Positions 1 to 8,435 of a stretch of DNA of 35,911 nucleotides are shown piece after piece. A program made the translations under genes and the position numbers. This DNA is from a virus. The stretch covers positions 1 to 35,911 of IMG/VR virus record IMGVR_UViG_3300044835_000083. One strand, written 5' to 3'. Within the stretch, counting starts at the first letter, position 1. Every line of letters begins with the position of its first letter. Under the pieces are notes generated by a model. The model worked only from the letters and a program-made list of their open reading frames with translations. It was not told where the DNA came from and made no database searches.

Positions 1-53
1 GTGTTTCTTTTTGTGTGGTAACCTCAGCAATTTGCATTTGCCCTGGTCAGAGG

Positions 54-73
54 CTTGTGAATCCGTTCACAAG
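54..73. repeat. 8-bp inverted repeat near left end
   Basis: CTTGTGAA and TTCACAAG are perfect inverted repeats separated by 4 bases. They lie in the non-coding left end (1-207), downstream of the leftward terminase gene. The stretch also holds a second inverted repeat at 150-173 and no gene. It could be a packaging-protein binding site or a weak terminator; the sequence does not decide. Confidence 0.5.
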
Positions 74-149
74 CGCACATCGGGACGCCCTTCCGGACCG
101 GCTTGGACCGGCCCCGATTTTCGTCACCGTGCGTAGTAATCGCTTGGGT

Positions 150-173
150 CACTCTGTGTCACTATACAGAGTG
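150..173. repeat. 8-bp inverted repeat downstream of terL
   Basis: CACTCTGT and ACAGAGTG are perfect inverted repeats around an 8-base centre. The repeat lies 35 bp past the terL stop codon. The 8-base centre matches the spacing of the right-end repeat at 35864-35887, which suggests protein-binding sites near the two ends, but a terminator role is also possible. Confidence 0.45.
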
Positions 174-207
174 TGATGGCCCCGGGAGATCAATCTAGAT
201 CGATGAA

Positions 208-1770
208 TCATCCTGCCGCGGCCGGACCCAGGGCCGGGGGCATGGTCCGGGCGAGGTGGACCGCGCCAGCCGCGGCGTACGTGCCGTCCACACTTTCGGA
301 ACCGGACCGGGTGAACGTCCAGGTGTCCCCGCGCCTCAGGCGCTGGGTGCGTTTGACCTGTTCGTCCAGCAGCGGGTCATCGTGGACCAGCGCTCCGGCC
401 CGGACCTGCTGATCCAGGCCCATGCAGATGGCGGGCATCGAGCCGGGCGGCAGTTCCTCCACCCGGACCCCGCGGGGTGGCCATGCCGCACCACGGCCGC
501 GGCCCGCCTTCAGGTCCGCGGCGATGGCAGCCGCCGGCCCCGCCGGGAACCATCCGAACAGGCGCGGCTTGACCCGCTCGATCAGAGCGGGCAGCTCGGC
601 GCGAACACCCTGAACGGCGGAGTGGCCGGACCACGACCGGATGACGTCCAGGTGGATCAGGTCATCGATCACCGCGGCGGCCACCAGCGTGGCGTGCGTG
701 CCGTCCAGGGCCACGTCCAGGCAGACCCCGACCTGACGCCGGAGTTGGCCCAGGTCGGCGACCATGCCGTGGCCCGCATCCCACATCTCGGGGTCGATGG
801 CCGGGTCCAGCAGGGTCACGCGCTGGCAGAGGACCTCGGTCCGGAAGTCCGCCAGGCGCACCCCGCCGGCCTGTTTCGCCTGAATGGCCTGCCCCATGAG
901 CGCGTCCAGCGGGATGCGACCGGGCCGGTTCAGGTTAGGGTTGGCCGCTGCCAGCGCTTCGGGGTCGGTCGGATCGGCGCCGTTGGGGGCGGACCATTCG
1001 GCCAGGAATAGGCGCGGGTCCCCTACCCCGGTCTCGATGAACCCGATCGCGGAGTCGCGGATCGAGTCCAGGACGACCGCGTTCATGTCTCCCTGGTTGG
1101 TGATCGCCACGGCCTGGAAATCGGGCACGGCGTTACCCGCGTTGATCAGCGCGTTGTACACGTCCCAGGTGTGATGCTCGCGCAATTCGTCCAGCACGGC
1201 CCGCTTGACGGTGTACGAGCGGCCAGCGCGTCTGTTGGGGGCCGCGAACCGGTAGGTGGAGATCGGTTCGTGGTCGTGCGGCAGGCGACAGGTGGCCTCG
1301 CAGCCATCGGTGAAAAACATCTCCTCACCGATCGTCTCCCTGGTGTGCAGCGCCGGCATCTTCTCAGTGAGGACGTCGACCGTCTCGGCCATCTTGACCA
1401 CCTCGCGCCACGACGACTTGGCCGTGTCGCGGGAGGTGGACGTGCCGATGACCAGGTCGTGACGCTCGACGAACATCCAGTAGAGCGTCAGGACCCGGAG
1501 CAGGGTCGTCTTGCCGTTCTGCCTGGCCACCAGCATGAGGACGAACCGGAACCGCGGCGTGCCGTCCGGCAGGAGTTCCCCGAGGTGGATGACGGCCCAC
1601 TGCTCCCAGGGGTCGAGTGGCCAGCCGATCGCCTCGGCGAAGTCCACGACGTCGTAGCCGTAGGACGTCTCCCAGGCCAGCTCCCGCAGCGGCGGGGTGA
1701 AGATCCGAGGGAGCGTCGATCCGAGGTGCACCACCGGGGTGGCCCGGGCGGCCCGGGCGTTGGCGATCAT
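208..1770 (-). CDS. terL: Terminase large subunit
   Basis: This 520-residue protein is the ATPase/nuclease motor that packages DNA into the prohead. The N-terminal ATPase shows a Walker A-type motif ARQNGKT at residues 82-88 and a Walker B-type segment AVLDE ending in D194-E195. The C-terminal half carries an acidic strand (VCLDVALDGT) typical of the RNase H-like nuclease domain. Length is normal for the family. The ATG at 1770 overlaps the terS stop by 4 bases (ATGA), so the two subunits are translationally coupled. The gene is unusual in running opposite to the portal and all other late genes. Confidence 0.93.
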   Translation of the reverse strand: MIANARAARATPVVHLGSTLPRIFTPPLRELAWETSYGYDVVDFAEAIGWPLDPWEQWAVIHLGELLPDGTPRFRFVLMLVARQNGKTTLLRVLTLYWMFVERHDLVIGTSTSRDTAKSSWREVVKMAETVDVLTEKMPALHTRETIGEEMFFTDGCEATCRLPHDHEPISTYRFAAPNRRAGRSYTVKRAVLDELREHHTWDVYNALINAGNAVPDFQAVAITNQGDMNAVVLDSIRDSAIGFIETGVGDPRLFLAEWSAPNGADPTDPEALAAANPNLNRPGRIPLDALMGQAIQAKQAGGVRLADFRTEVLCQRVTLLDPAIDPEMWDAGHGMVADLGQLRRQVGVCLDVALDGTHATLVAAAVIDDLIHLDVIRSWSGHSAVQGVRAELPALIERVKPRLFGWFPAGPAAAIAADLKAGRGRGAAWPPRGVRVEELPPGSMPAICMGLDQQVRAGALVHDDPLLDEQVKRTQRLRRGDTWTFTRSGSESVDGTYAAAGAVHLARTMPPALGPAAAG

Positions 1771-2165
1771 CCGACGTTTCCGGCCCGGCGCTTGCGCTTG
1801 TCCCGCAACTCATCGATCGGGGACTTCACGCCGTTGCGGTCCGACCCCGGGATCGCGGCCTTGCGTGCCCGCGGCGTGAGCTGGAGCGCTTCCATGGCCG
1901 CCAGCATCTTCGGTCCCAGGTCGGAGGTGGCGCTCTGGTGGCTCAGGGCCAGCAGGATGGCCCGGGAGTGCTTGTCGGCGGCCCGGTCCTCGGACTGTGC
2001 GGCCACGGCGATCAGCCAGTCGAGCGCCTCGGCGTACTTGCCGGGCACGCCGGCCGCATCGATCAGGTCGGCGTAGGTCCGCAACAGCGCGACCGCCCCG
2101 GCGTCCCGGCGATCGGGCACACCGTCCGCCAGCGCCCCGTCAACCTCGTCCCTCATCACTCCCAT
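1767..2165 (-). CDS. terS: Terminase small subunit (putative)
   Basis: This 132-residue, mostly helical protein has a basic C-terminus (DKRKRRAGN) and sits directly upstream of the large terminase, with a 4-base overlap. That position and size fit the small subunit, which recognises the packaging site and loads the motor. I chose ATG 2165 because a TATCCT box on the minus strand (2177-2172) ends 6 bp before it, the spacing of a leaderless actinobacterial promoter. An alternative start is ATG 2156. The family assignment rests on context rather than on a clear motif. Confidence 0.75.
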   Translation of the reverse strand: MGVMRDEVDGALADGVPDRRDAGAVALLRTYADLIDAAGVPGKYAEALDWLIAVAAQSEDRAADKHSRAILLALSHQSATSDLGPKMLAAMEALQLTPRARKAAIPGSDRNGVKSPIDELRDKRKRRAGNVG

Positions 2166-2204
2166 ACGGGCAGGATACGACGTCCGTAGGCTATGATGCC
2201 GATC
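2166..2204. promoter_or_regulatory. Divergent leaderless promoters, terS/portal
   Basis: On the plus strand TATGAT (2192-2197) is followed by 7 bp and the portal ATG at 2205. On the minus strand TATCCT (2177-2172) is followed by 6 bp and the terS ATG at 2165. The plus-strand box shares CGTAGGCTAT with the lysis promoter at 13638-13647, which suggests a common late-promoter sequence. No convincing -35 hexamers are seen. Confidence 0.55.
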
Positions 2205-3476
2205 ATGCAATGGCCGTGGTCTAGACGTAGGGACATTGAGCCGTCCAACGTCCTAACCTCGATCTCCGACCCGAGCCTCGCAGCCCTGTTCTCCCCCGGC
2301 GGCCTGGCGGACTTCTCTGACATCATCGTCGGAGAGGCGTCTGCGCTTGGCCTGTCGGCGGTCTTCCGCGCCGTTTCCCTGATCTCGGGCACCCTGGCCA
2401 TGCTGCCCCTGCGGTCGCTGCGGGAGGATCCGAAGACCGAGGTGATCCAGCGCGTCCCATCCGTTTTCGACGACCCGGACGGGCCGGACGGCCAGACGGT
2501 CTTCGAGTGGAAAGAGACGCTGTTCCTACACTCCCTGCTCTACGGCCGGGCGGGCGCCCTGAAGGTGTTCAACCAGGCAGGCGGCCTGGCCAGACTCCCC
2601 CTGGTTCACCCGCTGTCCTGGTACACCTGTGAGCCGACGCGCGAGGAACACAACAATCCGGACAGGTTCCCGGTCGGGGGCATCTGGTTCATCGTCACTC
2701 TGAACGACGGGACCCAGGTCAAGCTGGACAACCGGGACTTCTTCTACGTCCCCGCGATGACCAGTGACAAGTTCACCGGCCTGGGCCTGCTGAACGTCGG
2801 CAGGCAGTCAATGGCCACCTCGATATCCGCCGACCGGTCCGCGGCCAGGATGTTCAAGTCCGGCGCCATGATCTCGGGCATCGCCACGCCGGCCGACGAC
2901 CTTGAAGTGATCGACGACATCCCGGAGTTGCGGCGCCAGATCAACAACGCGATGACCGGGTACGAGAACGCTGGCGGAATCGCCATCGTCAACCGGCGAC
3001 TGAACTTCAGCCCCTGGACGATGACCAACTCCGACGCCCAATTCCTCCAGTCCCGCCAGTTCCAGATCGAGGAGATATCCCGCTGGACCGGCGTTCCGCC
3101 CCACCTGCTCATGCAGACGGATAAGCAGACGTCCTGGGGTACCGGCGTGGACGAACAGAACCGGGCCATGGGCCGCACCGTCCTCGCGCCATGGGCCTCC
3201 CGGCTGGAGCAGCGCGCCTCCCGCCTGCTGGCCAAGCCGCGGTGGGTGGAGTTCGACTTCTCCGGCCTGGAGCGGCCCTCGCCCAAGGACGAGGTGGCCC
3301 TGATCATCTCTGAGATCGGCGCCGGCCTGCTCACGGTCGACGAGGGCAGGGCGCTGCGCAACCGGCCGCCCCTGCCACAGACCGAGGGTCTGGACATCCG
3401 GCCCGAACTGGACGAGGACTCCGTGCTCGACCCGGTGCCGACCACCGATGACCAGAAACAGGTGACCGCGGCGTGA
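2205..3476 (+). CDS. Portal protein (HK97 family)
   Basis: The protein of about 423 residues forms the dodecameric DNA channel at the capsid vertex. HK97-type portal features include the early segment GLSAVFRAVSLISGTLAMLP, an FEWKETLFLHSLLYGRA segment, and the late ETDKQTSWGTGVDEQNR region followed by APWASRLEQ. I chose the third in-frame ATG (2205) because the -10-like box at 2192-2197 would place +1 at or next to it; ATG 2193 and 2196 lie inside that box. The stop overlaps the next GTG start (GTGA). It leads the rightward head-gene operon. Confidence 0.9.
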   Translation: MQWPWSRRRDIEPSNVLTSISDPSLAALFSPGGLADFSDIIVGEASALGLSAVFRAVSLISGTLAMLPLRSLREDPKTEVIQRVPSVFDDPDGPDGQTVFEWKETLFLHSLLYGRAGALKVFNQAGGLARLPLVHPLSWYTCEPTREEHNNPDRFPVGGIWFIVTLNDGTQVKLDNRDFFYVPAMTSDKFTGLGLLNVGRQSMATSISADRSAARMFKSGAMISGIATPADDLEVIDDIPELRRQINNAMTGYENAGGIAIVNRRLNFSPWTMTNSDAQFLQSRQFQIEEISRWTGVPPHLLMQTDKQTSWGTGVDEQNRAMGRTVLAPWASRLEQRASRLLAKPRWVEFDFSGLERPSPKDEVALIISEIGAGLLTVDEGRALRNRPPLPQTEGLDIRPELDEDSVLDPVPTTDDQKQVTAA

Positions 3477-3742
3477 ACGGATACGAGACGATCGGGATCA
3501 CCCCCGAGCTGGCCGAGATGCTCGCGGCCCAGGAGTGGTCCCCACCCGTCCAGGTCCGGGTGACCCGCGGCCGGAACGCGGCCCTGGACATCGAATTCCG
3601 GACAGTGTCCGGGACAGAACAGGCCACGGACGAGGATCGCCCCCGGGGCTACAAGGTCCAACCGCCCGCCCGGCTCAGTGTCCCGCCGGCCGCACCGCCC
3701 GTCTCGTCCGGCAAGGGAGCCAAACGTGCGACCGATCAGTAA
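3473..3742 (+). CDS. Hypothetical head-region protein
   Basis: This 89-residue protein lies between portal and protease. It starts with GTG overlapping the portal stop (GTGA) and overlaps the protease gene by 17 bases, so it belongs to the head operon. The N-terminal half (ITPELAEMLAAQEWSP) looks helical and the C-terminal 35 residues are rich in Pro, Ala and Lys and are probably disordered. I recognise no family. Similar small genes occupy this slot in many actinophages. Confidence 0.75.
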   Translation: MNGYETIGITPELAEMLAAQEWSPPVQVRVTRGRNAALDIEFRTVSGTEQATDEDRPRGYKVQPPARLSVPPAAPPVSSGKGAKRATDQ

Positions 3743-4457
3743 CCTGTCCCGACTTCGGGCCATGTGGCGACTGACCAACGACATCCCGGAGCGGACAACC
3801 CCAGCGTGGCGGTTGACCGCCGCGGACACGGCCAAGCCCAAGCTGTACGTCTACGACGTCATTGGCGGCTGGGACATGGACGCCGCATCCTTTGTCCAGG
3901 CTGTCCACGCCGTCCAGGCGCCGGCCATGGACCTTCACGTCAACTCCCCGGGCGGGTTCGTCTTCGACGCGGTGGCCATGTTCGAGGCCTTGCGCGGGAC
4001 ACCAGCGTCCGTGGACGTCCACATCGACGGACTCGCCGCATCCGCGGCGTCCTTTCTGGCCATGTCCGGGGACAGCGTGGACATCGCCAAGGGCGGCCGG
4101 ATGATGATCCACGATGCGGCAGGGGCCACCTGGGGCAACGCCGCGGACATGCGGGACTACGCGGACCTGCTGGACAGCGTGTCCGCGGACATCTCCAGCT
4201 TCTACGCGGACAAGGCCGGGGGGTCGCCGGAAATGTGGCGGGCCGCCATGCTGGCCGAGACCTGGTACTCGGCCGACCAGGCCGTGGACGCAGGCCTGGC
4301 GGACAAGGTTGCCGGGTCGGACAACCCGAACGACCCGGAACCGGACCCGAACGATCCACAGGAAGACCCCGTCATACCCGCGGACACTCAAGACGGGCCG
4401 GACGCTGTCCGGTCGCAGATGATCAGGGCGCGCGTTCGCGTGCTCACAGGAAGGTAG
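3726..4457 (+). CDS. ClpP-like prohead protease (S14 family)
   Basis: This 243-residue protease probably matures the HK97-type prohead. The S14/ClpP triad can be placed: Ser106 in GLAASAASF, His129 in MMIHDAAG and Asp150 in ADLLDSV. The glycine-rich NSPGGFVFDAVAMFEAL segment near residue 75 matches the oligopeptide-binding region. After the catalytic domain comes an acidic, Pro/Asp-rich linker (PNDPEPDPNDP) and a basic end, which may act as a scaffold-like tail. I chose GTG 3726, preceded by AAGGGAG at good spacing, over an upstream ATG at 3678 that would overlap the preceding gene much further. Confidence 0.9.
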   Translation: MRPISNLSRLRAMWRLTNDIPERTTPAWRLTAADTAKPKLYVYDVIGGWDMDAASFVQAVHAVQAPAMDLHVNSPGGFVFDAVAMFEALRGTPASVDVHIDGLAASAASFLAMSGDSVDIAKGGRMMIHDAAGATWGNAADMRDYADLLDSVSADISSFYADKAGGSPEMWRAAMLAETWYSADQAVDAGLADKVAGSDNPNDPEPDPNDPQEDPVIPADTQDGPDAVRSQMIRARVRVLTGR

Positions 4458-4463
4458 ACGAGT

Positions 4464-5657
4464 ATGCGGACGATTGAAGAGATTCTGGCCGCACAGAGCG
4501 CCCTGATCGACGGTGCCGTTGATCGAGTGCTCACCGATGACGAGGTGTCCTCGTACGAGGGCATGGAAAACGAGCTGAAGAGCGTCCAGAAGTCGGACGA
4601 GATCCGCAAGCGGAACGCGGCGTACAACATCGTCGTGACCCCCGCCGGCCAGCCGAAGCGTGGTGGCACCTCGACCGAGGACACCTACGACAAGGCGTTC
4701 TGGAACTACGTCCGGACCGGCCGCCCGAACGACGACCTGAAGATCAGTAACGACCAGTCCGGTGGCGTCCCGGCCCAGGGCGGTTACCTCGTCCCGGACC
4801 TGTTCCGGACCAAGCTGATCGAGCGCCTGAAGGCGTACGGCGGTATCGGCGCTGTGGCCGACCGGTACACCACGGGCAACGGCAACCCGGTCGACTGGCC
4901 GACCATCGATGACACGTCCAACGTCGGTGAGATCGTCCAGGAGGGCAACACGTTCTCGGCCGGAGCGGACTTGCAGTTCGGCTCCAACGCGCTCGGCGCG
5001 TACTCCTACGTCGCCGGTGGTGGCGCCAGCAACCCGCTGCGGGTCTCCCTGGAGCTTATGCAGGACAGCGCGTTCGACATCCAGGGTCTGCTGACCCGGT
5101 TGCTGGGTATCCGGCTTGGCCGGATCCAGGCCGTCCACCTGGCCACCGGTACGGGCGTCGCCCAGCCGCTCGGCCTGGTGACCGGCAAGGCGCTGACCCT
5201 GGCGACCGCGAACACGGGCCTGATCTACGAGGACCTGGTCAACTTCGTCCACTCGGTCGACCCGGCGTACCGGGCCAACGCCCGGTGGGTCTTCTCCGAC
5301 CTGACGTTCGCCGCCATCAAGAAGATCAAGAACCCGACATCGGGTGACTACGTCTACGTCGGTGGTGGCACCAGCAACATCCAGGTGACCAACTCCGAGC
5401 CCGGCCTGCTGCTGGACTTCCCGGTCACCATCGACCAGGCGATGCCGACTTACGTCAACGCCAGCCCGACCACGCCGGCCATCGCGTTCGGCGACATCCA
5501 GCAGGGATTCATCGTCCGCGACGTGGCCGACGTGCAGCTGCTGGTCAACCCGTACACCCGGATGGCCAACCGTCAGGTGGAGTTCACGGCCTGGGCGCGG
5601 ATGGACGCGACCCAGCAGGACTCCAACGCCTACATGATCGGCACCGGTCACAGCTGA
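4464..5657 (+). CDS. Major capsid protein (HK97 fold)
   Basis: This 397-residue capsid subunit has a helical N-terminal delta-like region (about 1-60) with coiled-coil character, followed by an HK97-fold shell domain. Typical features are GGVPAQGGYLVPDLFRTKLIERL, an NPLRVSLELMQDSAFDIQGLL segment and a C-terminal QAMPTY...AFGDIQQGFIVRDVADVQLLV...Q block. AGGAAGG precedes the ATG at normal spacing. The protease lies immediately upstream and a strong hairpin follows. No separate scaffold gene is seen, so the N-terminal region probably serves as scaffold and is removed by the protease. Confidence 0.93.
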   Translation: MRTIEEILAAQSALIDGAVDRVLTDDEVSSYEGMENELKSVQKSDEIRKRNAAYNIVVTPAGQPKRGGTSTEDTYDKAFWNYVRTGRPNDDLKISNDQSGGVPAQGGYLVPDLFRTKLIERLKAYGGIGAVADRYTTGNGNPVDWPTIDDTSNVGEIVQEGNTFSAGADLQFGSNALGAYSYVAGGGASNPLRVSLELMQDSAFDIQGLLTRLLGIRLGRIQAVHLATGTGVAQPLGLVTGKALTLATANTGLIYEDLVNFVHSVDPAYRANARWVFSDLTFAAIKKIKNPTSGDYVYVGGGTSNIQVTNSEPGLLLDFPVTIDQAMPTYVNASPTTPAIAFGDIQQGFIVRDVADVQLLVNPYTRMANRQVEFTAWARMDATQQDSNAYMIGTGHS

Positions 5658-5674
5658 TCCCGGCTCCCTGTTCC

Positions 5675-5711
5675 CGGCGGCCGGGTGTGCTCTCTCCTCA
5701 CCCGGCCGCCG
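5675..5711 (+). terminator. Hairpin after capsid gene
   Basis: A 13-bp perfect GC stem pairs 5675-5687 with 5699-5711 around an 11-base pyrimidine-rich loop, 18 bp past the capsid stop. No T-tract follows. It may be an attenuator or an mRNA 3' stabiliser that sets capsid mRNA above downstream genes. Confidence 0.6.
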
Positions 5712-5740
5712 GCCAGACCACGGAAGGAAGGTCGCTCACG

Positions 5741-5998
5741 ATGGCGACTCGCAAGCCTGCCAGCGATGACACTCCGGCCGTCGAGCCGGAGCGCGAAGAG
5801 ACCGAGACCGCGCCGGCCGAGCCGACCGCGCCGGCCGAGCCCGAGGCGACCATCGTCGTGCCCGTGCTCGGTCTCGACGGCATGCCGATCCCGGCCGACG
5901 CACCCGAAACCACCTTGATCACCGACCCGGAGTCGGGTGCGGTCGTCCGCGTCCCCGCCGACTATGCGCCGGTTCCGAATGGAGATGAGACGGCATGA
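5741..5998 (+). CDS. Pro/Glu-rich head-region protein
   Basis: This 85-residue acidic protein has a low-complexity first half (repeated PAEPEA/TAPAEP units) and an ordered-looking second half with VPVLGLDGMPIPAD and a SGAVVRVPADYAPVPNG segment. Function is unknown. I chose ATG 5741 because AAGGAAGG sits 9 bases upstream; the upstream ORF start would lie in the capsid hairpin. The stop overlaps the next gene by 4 bases (ATGA). Confidence 0.8.
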   Translation: MATRKPASDDTPAVEPEREETETAPAEPTAPAEPEATIVVPVLGLDGMPIPADAPETTLITDPESGAVVRVPADYAPVPNGDETA

Positions 5999-6408
5999 CC
6001 GCCAAGGAACTAGTTCTCCCCCGCGTCGTCGCGACGTCGACCGGGTCGATCGCGACCGTCACCACGCTGAACCTGACCGCCGACATCAACCTGCTGACCC
6101 TGCTGGGCACCACCTACCGGTCCCTGGACCGCATCGTGGTGATCTTCCGGGGCACCACGGCGGGCACCACCGACTCGACGTCGTTCTCCGTCCAGGACGC
6201 GAACGACTCGGCCGGGTCGATCGGCACGCCGGCCACGGCCATCACGAGCACTCTGCCCGCGGCGGCGACCGGCAACCAGACCGTTGCGGTGGCAGTCCAG
6301 CTCCAGTCCGGCCGCCCCTGGCTGAGGCTCCGGGCGACCCGGGGTGCGGGCACCACGGACACGCTGGTGGTCAGCGCCGTCGTGCTGGCCATCCCGCACA
6401 ACCTCTGA
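5995..6408 (+). CDS. Hypothetical structural protein (beta-rich)
   Basis: This 137-residue protein is rich in Thr, Ala, Val and alternating hydrophobic residues, suggesting an all-beta fold. Its C-terminus (RPWLRLRATRGAGTTDTLVVSAVVLAIPHNL) resembles the end of a beta-sandwich virion protein. It lies between the capsid and the head-tail connector and is coupled to the preceding gene by ATGA. It could be a capsid decoration protein, but no motif proves this. Its composition resembles the 169-residue protein at 7480-7989. Confidence 0.75.
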   Translation: MTAKELVLPRVVATSTGSIATVTTLNLTADINLLTLLGTTYRSLDRIVVIFRGTTAGTTDSTSFSVQDANDSAGSIGTPATAITSTLPAAATGNQTVAVAVQLQSGRPWLRLRATRGAGTTDTLVVSAVVLAIPHNL

Positions 6409-6447
6409 CCGTCCACGTAAGATCAACACGTTGAAAGGAGGTGGCAG

Positions 6448-7065
6448 ATGACCTGGATGCCGGACTATACGGACATCGCGACGGTGCGCACCTACATCCG
6501 CGGCGGTCTCGATGCCGACAACGATGCGTTCATCGCGTCGTGGATCACTGCCACCTCCCGCAACGTGGACGACTACTGCGGTCGGCAGTTCGGCAACACC
6601 GGGACGACCCAGGCCAGGCTCTACGATCCTGTGTTCGACGCCCATCTCCAGCAGTACATCTATGAGCTGGACGACATCCAGAACATCACCGGCATGACGG
6701 TGTTCGCCGGTACCGTCCCGGTGACGACGTACACCCTGTGGCCGCGCAACAACCCGGCCAAGGGGTTGCCGTACACCCAGTTACGGACGGCGTCCAATCT
6801 GGCCGGATTCTTCGGTGGCGTCTTCCCGGCCCCGCCGAGCCTGGGCACGATCACGGTCACGGCCATCTTCGGCTGGACCGCCGTACCGGCCGCGGTCCCG
6901 ATCGGTGTGCTGCTCCAGGCGGCCCGCCTGGCCAAGCGCCGGGACAGCCCGTTCGGCATCGCCGGATCCCCCGCGGAAGGCTCAGAGCTGCGCCTGCTGG
7001 CCCAACTCGATCCGGACTTCCGGACCACGCTGAAGCCCTTCCTGCGGGACTGGTGGGCCGCGTAG
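6448..7065 (+). CDS. Head-tail connector protein
   Basis: This 205-residue protein is placed and patterned like gp6/gp15-type connectors, which bind below the portal and close the head. The N-terminal part (TDIATVRTYIRGGLDADNDAFIASWITATSRNVDDYCGRQF) fits the helical connector core; the C-terminal part has a conserved-looking LLQAARLAKRRDSPFG helix. A near-perfect Shine-Dalgarno sequence, AAAGGAGGT (6434-6442), precedes the ATG by 5 bases. The stop TAG shares one base with the next GTG start. Confidence 0.8.
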   Translation: MTWMPDYTDIATVRTYIRGGLDADNDAFIASWITATSRNVDDYCGRQFGNTGTTQARLYDPVFDAHLQQYIYELDDIQNITGMTVFAGTVPVTTYTLWPRNNPAKGLPYTQLRTASNLAGFFGGVFPAPPSLGTITVTAIFGWTAVPAAVPIGVLLQAARLAKRRDSPFGIAGSPAEGSELRLLAQLDPDFRTTLKPFLRDWWAA

Positions 7066-7472
7066 TGGACATCAATGCCGTGGCCGATGAGTTGGCCGAG
7101 CGCCTGAAGCAGCTCGGGGCGGACATCTACGTCCACCCGAATCCGCCGGAGTCGCTGACTCCGCCAGCCATCATCCTGTCGTATCCCAAGTCGATCGACT
7201 ACGACGAGACGTACGGCCGCGGGATGGACAAGATCGTCGACTGGGAGATCGTCGCGGTCACCGGTGCAGTGTCCCTGCTGACCTCCCGCAAGCGCGTGAT
7301 GGCCTTGGCCTCGGGCGGAACGTCCGGGCTGAAGGCAGTCCTGGAGATACCGGGATATGAGAGCTTTGATGAGATACGGGTCAGTACGGCATCCTTCGAC
7401 GTCTTCACCATGGCGGGCGTCGACTACATCTCCTGTACGTGGCTCGTAGACATCTGGGGCACGGGAAAGTAG
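7065..7472 (+). CDS. Tail terminator / head-tail joining protein (putative)
   Basis: The 135-residue protein begins with GTG overlapping the connector stop by one base (TAGTG), which excludes the longer upstream reading frame. The pattern of an N-terminal helix (VADELAERLKQLGADIYVHPNPPESLTPPAIILSYP), central strands and a C-terminal STASFDVFTMAGVDYISCTWLVDIWG resembles small tail terminator proteins that cap the tail tube and dock on the head. The assignment relies on size, position before the tube gene and general pattern. Confidence 0.65.
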   Translation: MDINAVADELAERLKQLGADIYVHPNPPESLTPPAIILSYPKSIDYDETYGRGMDKIVDWEIVAVTGAVSLLTSRKRVMALASGGTSGLKAVLEIPGYESFDEIRVSTASFDVFTMAGVDYISCTWLVDIWGTGK

Positions 7473-7479
7473 GTCTCGA

Positions 7480-7989
7480 ATGGCACTTCAGACAACGCTC
7501 GACCTGAACGTGACCGCCCTGTATGCGGCAACGACTCCGCCGCTGGGTGTCGGCACCGTTCCGATCACGGCCAACAAGTCGATCCGGATGCTCACCGGGG
7601 TCGCAACCGGCCAGGCGGACAAGATCTACACCCTGACCAACACGATCGCGGCGTCCGGCACGGCCACGCTCGACCTGGCCGGTTCGGTCACGGACGTGTT
7701 CGGGGTGACCTTCACGATCGTCAAGCTCAAGATGCTGATCGTCCGGGCGTTGGCCGCGAACACCAACAACGTGACGGTCGGCCCGCCGGCCAGCAATGGC
7801 GTCTCGGGCCTCTTCGCGGGGACCACGCCGACGATCTCTATCATGCCGGGCGGGATCTTCGCCTGGGCCGCGCCGGGCACGACCGCCCCGACCGTGGTGG
7901 CTGCCACCGGGGACCTGCTCACGTTCACCAACTCGGGCGCCGGTACCGGCGTCACCTATGACGTCATCGTCGTGGGTACGTCGAGCTGA
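7480..7989 (+). CDS. Hypothetical structural protein between terminator and tube
   Basis: This 169-residue protein has almost no charged residues after the first 40 and is rich in Ala, Thr, Val and Gly, so an all-beta virion protein is likely. The end (TNSGAGTGVTYDVIVVGTSS) looks like a closing beta strand. The Shine-Dalgarno sequence is weak (AAGTAGGT). It may decorate the head or tail. Its composition parallels the 137-residue protein at 5995-6408, so the two may be distant relatives. Confidence 0.7.
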   Translation: MALQTTLDLNVTALYAATTPPLGVGTVPITANKSIRMLTGVATGQADKIYTLTNTIAASGTATLDLAGSVTDVFGVTFTIVKLKMLIVRALAANTNNVTVGPPASNGVSGLFAGTTPTISIMPGGIFAWAAPGTTAPTVVAATGDLLTFTNSGAGTGVTYDVIVVGTSS

Positions 7990-8004
7990 CCCGGAGGATC
8001 AGAC

Positions 8005-8412
8005 ATGGCAAAGATTCACGGGCGGAAGACCGCGGTACTGCTCAACGCGGTCGACCTGACGCAGTACTCCAACAACAGCCAGCTCGAATTCAATCCCGAC
8101 AACCACGACACGACGACGTACGGCAAGAACAGCCATGTCTTCAGCGCCGGCCTGCTCAACGGCAACGCCACGATCTCGGGCTTCTATGACTCGACGCTCG
8201 TGACCGGCCCCAAGGCCACGTTCATGCCCCTGCTCGGGGTGGCCGACGTCGTGTTCCAGCACCGTCCGGAGGGGACAGGCTCCGGCCTTCCGCAGGACCA
8301 GGTGAACTGCATCATCACCAAATACACCCAAACACACCCGGTGGCCGACATGATCACCTGGGCACTGGACGTCCAGTTCTCCGACGACGTCAACTCCACA
8401 CCTCAGCCGTAA
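8005..8412 (+). CDS. Major tail tube protein (putative)
   Basis: This 135-residue protein lies directly before the tail assembly chaperone, the usual place of the tube subunit. Residues 10-75 (VLLNAVDLTQYSNNSQLEFNP, then TTTYGKNSHVFSAGLLNGNATISGFYD) match the pattern of small actinophage tube proteins that polymerise around the tape measure. CCGGAGG lies 8 bases before the ATG. It is short for a tube protein but complete, with no added Ig-like domain. Confidence 0.75.
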   Translation: MAKIHGRKTAVLLNAVDLTQYSNNSQLEFNPDNHDTTTYGKNSHVFSAGLLNGNATISGFYDSTLVTGPKATFMPLLGVADVVFQHRPEGTGSGLPQDQVNCIITKYTQTHPVADMITWALDVQFSDDVNSTPQP

Positions 8413-8435
8413 CCGCATCACCCAAGGAGAGAGAC

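Noticed and set aside
3678-3725. Earlier ATG start (3678) for the prohead protease
   Set aside because: It would add a Pro/Arg-rich stretch overlapping the preceding gene by 65 bases, while GTG 3726 has a good ribosome site.
3675-5651. A 658-codon open frame on the minus strand opposite the protease and capsid genes
   Set aside because: It is an antisense shadow of two well-supported genes in high-GC DNA; its translation is Val/Gly/Arg/Asp-rich and has no ribosome site or family resemblance.
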